Positions 1 through 5,025 of a stretch of 5,025 nt of DNA are shown here, in pieces. Position numbers and translations under genes: made by a program. Position 1 is the first letter of the stretch, and every line of letters starts with the position of its first letter. Below the pieces are notes generated by a model. The model was not told the origin of the DNA. It saw only the letters and a program-made list of their open reading frames with translations, and searched no databases. The stretch is taken from assembly GCA_029261375.1 (NCBI GenBank), contig JAJDBL010000290.1:1-5025 (forward strand), given 5' to 3'. Source of the stretch: Nitrospirales bacterium. GTDB taxonomy: Bacteria; Nitrospirota; Nitrospiria; Nitrospirales; UBA2166.

Positions 1-610
1 GATCCTCTCGTGCGATCGTATTGATGAGCGTCGATTTTCCAACGTTCGGGCGGCCGACGATGGCGATTTGAGGAATACCGTCATCGTCACCATCAAAATC
101 TTCATCATGGCCCTTGATCAGGGGATACACATCTTCGAGAAGATCATCAACCCCCAACCCATGCTCTGCCGATACTGGATAGAGCGTGTCCACGCCAAGC
201 TCACAAAAGTCAGCGACGAGCGTTTCCTTCCCAGGAATATCAATTTTATTGACCGCAACAAAGAGTGGTTTGGGGTTTCCACGAACGACATTCATGATGT
301 CAACGTCGATCGGCGTAAGCCCTGCCCTCCCATCCATCAAGAAAATAATCGCGTCTGCTTCCTCTATCGCCAACTCTGTCTGTCGTCTGACCAGGCCCAA
401 CATGCCCTCATTGGATGTCGGCTCGAGCCCCCCAGTATCCATAAGCTGAAACGTTTTGCCACGAAACGACGCCTCCGCGCACAGCCGATCGCGAGTCACG
501 CCAGCCAAGTCATCAACAATGGCCTTGCGTTTTTCCACAATCCGGTTAAAAAGTGTAGATTTGCCGACATTTGGCCGACCGATAATGGCAATGAGAGGCA
601 ATTTTTTCAT
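1..610 (-). CDS. der: GTPase Der (EngA), ribosome assembly; N-terminal 203 residues, 3' end beyond window
   Basis: This is a double-domain GTPase that acts in maturation of the 50S ribosomal subunit in the cytoplasm. Reading from the ATG at 610 leftward, the frame is open to the window edge. The first G domain is complete: P-loop GRPNVGKST at residues 11-19, switch I threonine in GVTRD (T39), G3 DTGG at 58-61, G4 NKID at 121-124 and G5 SAE at 147-149. A short, very acidic linker follows (about residues 167-178, GHDEDFDGDDDG). The second G domain then opens with an identical GRPNVGKST at 186-194. Two tandem P-loops with this spacing are diagnostic of Der. The rest of domain 2 and the KH-like domain lie outside the window; full-length family members are roughly 440-490 residues. 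The start is secure: an in-frame TAG lies at 641-643, with no ATG, GTG or TTG between it and 610. No Shine-Dalgarno sequence is visible before the ATG. The gene lies 230 bp downstream of the transglutaminase gene on the same strand, so it may have its own promoter. Confidence 0.97.
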   Translation of the reverse strand, partial: MKKLPLIAIIGRPNVGKSTLFNRIVEKRKAIVDDLAGVTRDRLCAEASFRGKTFQLMDTGGLEPTSNEGMLGLVRRQTELAIEEADAIIFLMDGRAGLTPIDVDIMNVVRGNPKPLFVAVNKIDIPGKETLVADFCELGVDTLYPVSAEHGLGVDDLLEDVYPLIKGHDEDFDGDDDGIPQIAIVGRPNVGKSTLINTIARED

Positions 611-720
611 GATGGTTGTGGATGATAGCGAGACTGGAGCCTAGACGCTAGTACGCGGCCAGGTTCAATGCCAGGAGAGTGGAACGGGACGCAACACGTG
701 TCGCTGGATGCACGATTTCC

Positions 721-757
721 TCATTCTGACTGACGCGAAGAATCTCTAGGCAACAAC
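721..757. repeat. Dispersed intergenic repeat, copy 1 (37 bp)
   Basis: This 37-bp element begins TCATTCTGACTGACGCGAAG and ends CTAGGCAACAAC. It matches the copy at 4342-4378 at 33 of 37 positions, in the same orientation. Both copies keep 5-bp inverted arms (ATTCT / AGAAT) around an 11-nt centre. It lies 84 nt past the stop of the transglutaminase gene and upstream of der, in a 230-bp gap (611-840) where I see no convincing gene, terminator or promoter. Such elements are dispersed in many Nitrospira-like genomes (recollection, not checked). Confidence 0.85.
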
Positions 758-840
758 AAGCTGCTCGATTGATCTCCAAAGCGAGATGCTTCGGTTCACC
801 CGCGATAATAGTCGAGACTTCAGGGGAACCTGCTACAGAC

Positions 841-2850
841 CTACACCGGTTGTTCTCGCACAAGCCCCTGCTTTAACCATGCACCGGCATAAGACGTAAG
901 TGCGGCCCTTTCGGCCTCAGTGATTCCATTGGGATCAAACCGATATCTATAGTGGAGCGCAAGGATCGCGTCTAACGAGTCCGCTATGAGACTTCCTGTT
1001 TGCGTTTCTCGTATACGTTTCACCCATTGTGAAAAGGGCTCCCAGGGATGCCGGACGATGCCCAAGGCATTGAGACGATGTTCGATTTCGTACCATTCTG
1101 AGTCTCTGCCCGGCCATAACAGGCTGGACTCGGGCTGTTCGCCATCCGCATTCCCGCTCGTGACACGTTTCGCGGTGTAGAGACGCCAGGCCAGGAAGAG
1201 AACCAGCGGAAGAAGCAACCACGCCATATACGTTGTAAGATCGTCATCCCTATCACCCCACTTCCATTCGGCAAATGTAAAGGTCACCCATTGCCAGACA
1301 TCAGAGACAGCCTCCCACCACGGTGCAGCATCCTGCTCAATGGCAACCCATGAGGCAGGTGTCGTATCGAAATCCCGCCAGACGCCATCAACATAGACAA
1401 GCGCCCACGAATGGGCGTCACGTGCGCGCGCAATATATTGACCTTCCAGGGAGCTGAACTCGTGCACGGAATGTCCAACGGCATATCGAGCGGGAATTCC
1501 AGCGGCCCGAAGAAGCAAGACGGTCGCGGTCGCGAAATACTCACAATGTCCCGATCGGGAAGACTGTAAGAACTCCGAAAGGGGGGTCGTGTTCGAGCGG
1601 TGTTCTCCCAAAAACCTAGAATATTGAAAATTCCTCTCAAAATGCCCTGCCAATGTTCGGAAGGATTCTCGCGGAGCTTCAGACGATAGACCCAGTTCCC
1701 CAACGATCCTGTCCAACACCTCGGCCTCTGCTTCCGGAACATGAACATCAGCGTCGTCCGGAGGTGCGTCGCGCACGGAATTTTCCGCTGACCCCACACG
1801 ATACGAAACAAGCCCCGGGCCGTCTTCGACCTTGATCGCTCCCAGTGCATTCCCCTGAACACTACCGACGGGCAACGTCTGAATCTGTACCGCGCGGGGA
1901 GCAAGTGAAAGAATTCCTTCCCCTCCATCTAATGCAATCGATATCGTCGTCATGACGTTCGCGTGAACCCTGGATTCCAGCTGCCATGCTCCATCTTCTA
2001 AACCAGCGGTGACAGGGCGAAAACCCGCACTGCGTGCAAACCACTGCGTCTCCAGATAACGGTTATAACTTGCTTGTCGCAGCAACACCGGCAGATGTGC
2101 TTTCGCATCCGGAACCATACGCAACACGATCTGGTTCGAGAGTTTAATTTCTCCAAGACTTCCGATCGCCGTGTAGGACCGATCGGGATCGACATGATCT
2201 CCGGTCATACTGAGAAACCAATCGGTCAGCGTCCCTTCGAGTTTCTGTTGCAGGTGTTGTAACCCAACATGTCCCGCATATCCCATTCCCACCACCATTG
2301 CGAAGATGGTCATCCAGGCTAGAGATGAACATACCTTCGGGCGAATACTCCACAACGCCCAAGCCACAAGCAGACAAAGACCGATATAGAACACAGAGCT
2401 TTTCTCATGTGCGGTACTCGCGGACAAAAGACAAATCGAGAAGTATGGATATGACAAATCAATGGCGTTATGTTCCGGGTAGGCGTCCCGACTCTTTCTC
2501 TTTCGGGAAATCGTCGAGAGCACGCTGAGTTCCACAGACCCAGCGGTGCTATAGACCTGGGCAAGCAGGATCGCCAGAACAGACAGGGGATACCATTGAA
2601 ACAACGTCAGCGTCGCGCGCGCAGCGCCCTGCAAATCTGTCATCACAACGAGATACGCCGTCATGCCGACAAACACGTAGATACACACGCTCCAGACGCG
2701 TGAGAAGTCTTGCTCGGTGAACGCCCACCGCCATCCTACGAGTCGAGAACCTTCAAGCAGAACCGCGGCGATAACAGCAATGGCGAGTAGCTCGGCCTGC
2801 CATCCCCAAAAGATCAGGGTGACGCCAAGAAGAAGAGGAGGCGTACTCAT
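841..2850 (-). CDS. tgpA: TgpA-type membrane transglutaminase (DUF3488 - transglutaminase core - DUF4129)
   Basis: This 669-residue inner-membrane protein has the family's usual length and order. An N-terminal DUF3488 membrane region has about six hydrophobic segments (near 4-16, 18-33, 52-71, 82-102, 150-168, 175-195) and includes the motif DLSYPYFSICLL at 131-142. A long extracytoplasmic part follows, with the transglutaminase-like core at about 395-505. The apparent catalytic triad is C436 in SGHCEYFATA, H480 in RARDAHSWALVYV and D495 in WRDFDTTP. The preceding stretch FQYSRFL and the following LLLRAAGIPARYAVGH are typical of the fold. A final membrane helix lies near 542-557, and a cytoplasmic tail (about 583-662, EWYEIEHRLNALG, PFSQWVKRI) resembles DUF4129. 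The ATG start overlaps the stop of the DUF58 gene by 4 bp (ATGA). A GAGGG lies 12 nt upstream, further than ideal, so translational coupling is likely. Papain-like transglutaminases of this type can crosslink, transfer to, or cleave proteins. The substrate here is unknown, and the gene symbol is by family resemblance. Confidence 0.93.
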   Translation of the reverse strand: MSTPPLLLGVTLIFWGWQAELLAIAVIAAVLLEGSRLVGWRWAFTEQDFSRVWSVCIYVFVGMTAYLVVMTDLQGAARATLTLFQWYPLSVLAILLAQVYSTAGSVELSVLSTISRKRKSRDAYPEHNAIDLSYPYFSICLLSASTAHEKSSVFYIGLCLLVAWALWSIRPKVCSSLAWMTIFAMVVGMGYAGHVGLQHLQQKLEGTLTDWFLSMTGDHVDPDRSYTAIGSLGEIKLSNQIVLRMVPDAKAHLPVLLRQASYNRYLETQWFARSAGFRPVTAGLEDGAWQLESRVHANVMTTISIALDGGEGILSLAPRAVQIQTLPVGSVQGNALGAIKVEDGPGLVSYRVGSAENSVRDAPPDDADVHVPEAEAEVLDRIVGELGLSSEAPRESFRTLAGHFERNFQYSRFLGEHRSNTTPLSEFLQSSRSGHCEYFATATVLLLRAAGIPARYAVGHSVHEFSSLEGQYIARARDAHSWALVYVDGVWRDFDTTPASWVAIEQDAAPWWEAVSDVWQWVTFTFAEWKWGDRDDDLTTYMAWLLLPLVLFLAWRLYTAKRVTSGNADGEQPESSLLWPGRDSEWYEIEHRLNALGIVRHPWEPFSQWVKRIRETQTGSLIADSLDAILALHYRYRFDPNGITEAERAALTSYAGAWLKQGLVREQPV
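2847..2850 (-). promoter_or_regulatory. ATGA stop-start overlap coupling the DUF58 and transglutaminase genes
   Basis: On the minus strand the TGA of the DUF58 gene and the ATG of the transglutaminase gene share the tetranucleotide ATGA. The only Shine-Dalgarno-like sequence, GAGGG, ends 12 nt before the ATG. Re-initiation by the terminating ribosome is therefore the likely way the downstream gene is translated, which would keep the two membrane proteins in a fixed ratio. Confidence 0.8.
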
Positions 2851-4202
2851 AATCGGGCCAAGCCCTCGGCAATGCGTCCGACATGTAGATGGTGGAGCCG
2901 TTCCGGTGCGTTGGCCATAGGGCCAGGATTCAGGGGACCGTTGTCCTCAGCATCAGTCACGACACACACCAGCGTCGGAATTCCAAGAACATTGAGGCGA
3001 CTCACCAATGCCTGTCGTGCGTCATCCCACGCCAATAGCACGCAGATGCAGCCAGCGAGTGAGTCAGTACGTTGATCAAAAAGCTGATGCAGCGATGCGA
3101 TGGAATCTTCTACCGTCGGCTGTACGCAGGCCAGAACTTCTAAGAGACGCTCCACCTGCCCAACACCTTGCCCGGCCGTCACCACACGAGCCTCTGTTCC
3201 AACACACATAAGGTCAAGAAGCGACTCTTGCGTGGAAAGGGAACCGGCGAAGGATGCCGCCACAGAGACCGCTTCTTCAAACACGGCGCTCGACACGGGC
3301 TGATAGGTATCAAGAACCACCGCATGCCTGACATAGAACTCCGCCTGAAACTCCTTGACGATTGGAGTGCCGGTTTTCGCCAAGCTGGGCCAGTGAATTC
3401 GACGCACTGGATCCCCAGAACGATAATCGCGGAGAGACACACACTCTTCAGAATCTCCAACCGATGACGCCAAAGTCATTCCCCCAAGATGGTGCGTACG
3501 TGTTCCTGGAACATCCAGCGACGGGATGGGATATCGCTTAGGAAGTACCAAGAACGTCCCCGACGCCTCTTGCGTGATCAAGCTTTTAAAGAGGCCAAAC
3601 GGATCGGGCTTTGCCAGGGTTGCGCCAGAAAAACGCAGGACTCCACGTCGTAGCGGCGTCAGGGTTGGGCGAATCTCATACTCCGTATCACGAGATAATC
3701 GTGGCAACGCGTGCGGTTCGATCTTGGCCACTTGCTTCGCATCGATCATGGCGCGCCATCGCTCGTACCCAACCAGGCGCTCCCACCAGTTGTCGTGACG
3801 ATCAGGCAGCAATTCCGACGAACGCGCGAATTCTTCAAACGATGGGCGAGGGTCGGACATATCGTCCAACAACGTCAGTCCATCCTGAGTAGATACACCC
3901 TGATGGTCAATAAATACCGGATACGTGAAGGAGTGACCAACGGTTGCGAACCTAGGAAGAACCCTCCGGATCGAACACCGTGTCCAAAAAAATAGGCCGC
4001 TGGAAAACGCGACAAACAGGAGGAAGCAAAGTAAGGCAAAGCCTTGATACGCCATGGTGCGGGTCGTATCCAGCCCGAGCACACCCGCCGCAACCACACC
4101 AGCCATGACCAATCCACCCGCTTTGGTGATGCGACGGCTGCCCCAATGATTGAGGTCTGACAAAAAACGAAAGTAGCGATATTGAAGGCGTTTCATGAAC
4201 AT
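2847..4202 (-). CDS. DUF58 domain membrane protein, MoxR partner
   Basis: This 451-residue protein has two closely spaced N-terminal hydrophobic segments (about 29-45 and 52-73) that anchor it in the membrane; the rest is probably cytoplasmic. The DUF58 signature is at about 250-287: SEECVSLRDYRSGDPVRRIHW continues into a PIVKEFQAE segment. This matches the family pattern 'R-x-Y-x-x-G-D-x-x-R-x-I-x-W'. Upstream, LTPLRRGVLRF and KPDPFGLF (181-205) are also typical. The region after 290 should adopt a von Willebrand A-like fold. The strand VVLDTYQP (295-302) sits where a metal-site DxSxS would be, but the serines are absent. ATG 4202 is chosen because an in-frame TGA lies at 4224-4226 with no other start codon between, and GGA sits 8 nt upstream. 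A second ATG two codons later (4196) is possible but lacks a ribosome site. The stop overlaps the transglutaminase start (ATGA), so the two are co-translated. DUF58 proteins are commonly encoded beside MoxR ATPases and are thought to be their clients or adaptors; the molecular role is not settled. Confidence 0.93.
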   Translation of the reverse strand: MFMKRLQYRYFRFLSDLNHWGSRRITKAGGLVMAGVVAAGVLGLDTTRTMAYQGFALLCFLLFVAFSSGLFFWTRCSIRRVLPRFATVGHSFTYPVFIDHQGVSTQDGLTLLDDMSDPRPSFEEFARSSELLPDRHDNWWERLVGYERWRAMIDAKQVAKIEPHALPRLSRDTEYEIRPTLTPLRRGVLRFSGATLAKPDPFGLFKSLITQEASGTFLVLPKRYPIPSLDVPGTRTHHLGGMTLASSVGDSEECVSLRDYRSGDPVRRIHWPSLAKTGTPIVKEFQAEFYVRHAVVLDTYQPVSSAVFEEAVSVAASFAGSLSTQESLLDLMCVGTEARVVTAGQGVGQVERLLEVLACVQPTVEDSIASLHQLFDQRTDSLAGCICVLLAWDDARQALVSRLNVLGIPTLVCVVTDAEDNGPLNPGPMANAPERLHHLHVGRIAEGLARL

Positions 4203-4255
4203 GCGTTTGATCCGCGAGCGTGCTCAGCTCACCCGATGTCCGGAGCGGAAAGAAA

Positions 4256-4267
4256 GAAGGATCCTTC
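4256..4267. repeat. 12-bp perfect palindrome upstream of the DUF58 gene
   Basis: GAAGGATCCTTC is a perfect 12-bp palindrome, 53 nt upstream of the DUF58 start and directly beside the REP-like hairpin. It could be part of the repeat's flank or an operator. Nothing in the sequence decides between these, and a palindrome of this size can occur by chance. Confidence 0.4.
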
Positions 4268-4273
4268 GCAGAG

Positions 4274-4308
4274 TTTATCCTGAGCGAAGCCGAAGGACTC
4301 AGGATGAA
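4274..4308. repeat. REP-like hairpin between moxR and the DUF58 gene
   Basis: The arms TTTATCCTGAG (4274-4284) and CTCAGGATGAA (4298-4308) are complementary over 11 bp with one G-T type mismatch, around a 13-nt loop CGAAGCCGAAGGA. The inner 8 bp (ATCCTGAG / CTCAGGAT) are perfect. The centre CTGAGCGAAGCCGAAGGACTC resembles the core of the 37-bp repeats, so this looks like a diverged member of the same repeat group. No T-tract follows on the minus strand, so it is not a classical intrinsic terminator, though it could stabilise an RNA 3' end or attenuate read-through. Confidence 0.8.
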
Positions 4309-4341
4309 AAGAGCAAAATACTGAGTGTCTACATCTGCCTA

Positions 4342-4378
4342 TCATTCTGAGCGAGGCGAAGAATCTCTGGGCAACAAC
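4342..4378. repeat. Dispersed intergenic repeat, copy 2 (37 bp)
   Basis: This is the second copy of the element at 721-757, with four substitutions. It begins TCATTCTGAGCGAGGCGAAG and ends CTGGGCAACAAC. It lies 27 nt past the moxR stop codon. As with copy 1, it follows a gene end on the transcribed minus strand in the same orientation, so the RNA would contain the same 3'-side sequence. The arms ATTCT (4344-4348) and AGAAT (4360-4364) are preserved. Confidence 0.87.
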
Positions 4379-4404
4379 CAGTGTACGCTCAGACCTTCAG
4401 GGCA

Positions 4405-5025
4405 TCAGGAAGGAACCGCGATTTTCTTCACGACATCGTGAACAATGGTTTGAGGGGTCGCACCAGAAAAGCGCGCTTGAGGATCGAGCATCAGTCGGTG
4501 CGCGATCACGGGGACAACGAGTTCCTGGATATGCTCTGGCGTAACAAATTCCATTCCATCAAACAGCGCAAGCGCCTGCGCTGCGCGGGATAAGGCCAAC
4601 GATGCTCGAGGACTGGCGCCAAGTTGCACGCCTGGTGCCGATCGCGTCATTCGTGCAATCTCGACAACATATCGTTGGAGTTCCGCACTGATCCGAACTT
4701 CTTTCACCTGATCCCTCACCGCTAAGACATCCTGCAGCGACACGCACGAAGCGATATCATCAATAGGGTGATGATGGCGCTGCGCCGACAAAATCTCGAC
4801 CTCGTCCTGTGCCGAGACATACCCTAGCCCAAACTGCATCGCGAATCGGTCCATCTGTGCCTCTGGGAGAGGATACGTTCCACGAAACTCCACGGGATTC
4901 TGAGTGGCAATCACGAAAAAGAGCGGTTCGAGAGGAAACCGAACACCATCAACACTAACCTGGGATTCACCCATGGCTTCAAGCAGTGCGGATTGGGTTC
5001 TCGCCGACGCACGATTGATCTCATC
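4405..5025 (-). CDS. MoxR-family AAA+ ATPase, C-terminal 206 residues, 5' end beyond window
   Basis: This is a cytoplasmic AAA+ ATPase of the MoxR group, chaperone-like proteins that act on VWA or DUF58 partners. The frame is open from the right edge to TGA at 4405-4407. The visible part begins at the Walker B region (DEINRASARTQSALLEAMG), so the Walker A and N-terminal segment, about 110 residues in relatives, lie off the window. Counting from the first visible residue: sensor 1 VIATQNP at 38-44; GTYPLPEAQMDRF at 49-61 with the likely arginine finger R60; sensor 2 in LGASPRASLAL at 135-145 with R140; and the lid-domain segment VTPEHIQELVVPVIAHRL at 161-178. The C-terminus appears intact. The order moxR, DUF58, transglutaminase is a common conserved module. 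Here the gap to the DUF58 gene is about 200 bp and holds repeats, which is looser than the tight spacing downstream. Confidence 0.96.
   Translation of the reverse strand, partial: DEINRASARTQSALLEAMGESQVSVDGVRFPLEPLFFVIATQNPVEFRGTYPLPEAQMDRFAMQFGLGYVSAQDEVEILSAQRHHHPIDDIASCVSLQDVLAVRDQVKEVRISAELQRYVVEIARMTRSAPGVQLGASPRASLALSRAAQALALFDGMEFVTPEHIQELVVPVIAHRLMLDPQARFSGATPQTIVHDVVKKIAVPS

Noticed and set aside
68..625. 185-codon plus-strand open frame across the der region
   Set aside because: It is antisense to a clear Der coding frame with all G motifs, and its translation shows no recognisable domain.
641..720. Candidate sigma-70 promoter for der (TTGCGT with CATTGA, or TACTAG boxes)
   Set aside because: The hexamers match poorly and the spacing is inconsistent, so no pair is better than chance.
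793..830. Possible hairpin GGTTC..CCC / GGG GAACC just past the transglutaminase stop, considered as a terminator
   Set aside because: It has a bulged stem, a loop of about 21 nt and no T-tract on the minus strand, so it does not meet the form of an intrinsic terminator.
611..840. tRNA, small RNA gene or riboswitch in the der upstream gap
   Set aside because: No cloverleaf, no recognisable conserved aptamer core and no terminator were seen; only the 37-bp repeat stands out.
1284..1928. 214-codon minus-strand open frame inside the transglutaminase gene
   Set aside because: It is an out-of-frame shadow of the transglutaminase core. The real frame carries the catalytic motifs, and this one is rich in Arg, Ser and Pro with no domain.
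1..5025. CRISPR array, insertion sequence, phage or defence genes
   Set aside because: There are no regularly spaced repeats, transposase motifs or integrase motifs, and the coding content is housekeeping or envelope-related.

Overview
The window is a chromosomal segment with all four recognisable genes on the minus strand. In transcription order (right to left) they are: the C-terminal two thirds of a MoxR-family AAA+ ATPase (cut by the right edge), a complete DUF58 protein, a complete TgpA-type membrane transglutaminase (DUF3488, transglutaminase core, DUF4129), and the N-terminal part of the ribosome-assembly GTPase Der/EngA (cut by the left edge). GC content is moderate, in the mid-50s percent by eye. 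Gene density is high, and the only non-coding stretches are about 230 bp (611-840) and about 202 bp (4203-4404).

The intergenic gaps carry short dispersed repeats of the 'TCATTCTGAGCGA..GCGAAGAATCTC' and 'TTTATCCTGAGCGAAGCCGAAGGACTC' type. I associate such elements with Nitrospira and some other environmental bacteria. Together with the moxR-DUF58-tgpA order, they make a Nitrospira-like (Nitrospirota) chromosome my best guess. This is an inference from style, not proof.

Layout: 1-610 der (partial); 611-840 gap with one repeat copy and no convincing gene; 841-2850 transglutaminase; 2847-4202 DUF58 gene, overlapping the transglutaminase start by 4 bp (ATGA); 4203-4404 gap with a second copy of the same repeat, a related hairpin and a 12-bp palindrome; 4405-5025 moxR (partial).

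MoxR ATPase, DUF58 protein and TgpA-like transglutaminase form a widely conserved envelope-associated module. A cytoplasmic AAA+ chaperone-like ATPase is thought to act on a membrane-tethered DUF58 (VWA-like) partner, encoded with a periplasm-facing cysteine transglutaminase or protease-like enzyme. The natural substrate of the module is poorly known. Der is a housekeeping 50S-subunit assembly GTPase and is probably a separate unit. I see no clearly new system here. The points worth a second look are the repeats that bracket the DUF58-tgpA pair and separate moxR from its partners, and the absence of a Shine-Dalgarno sequence before der.
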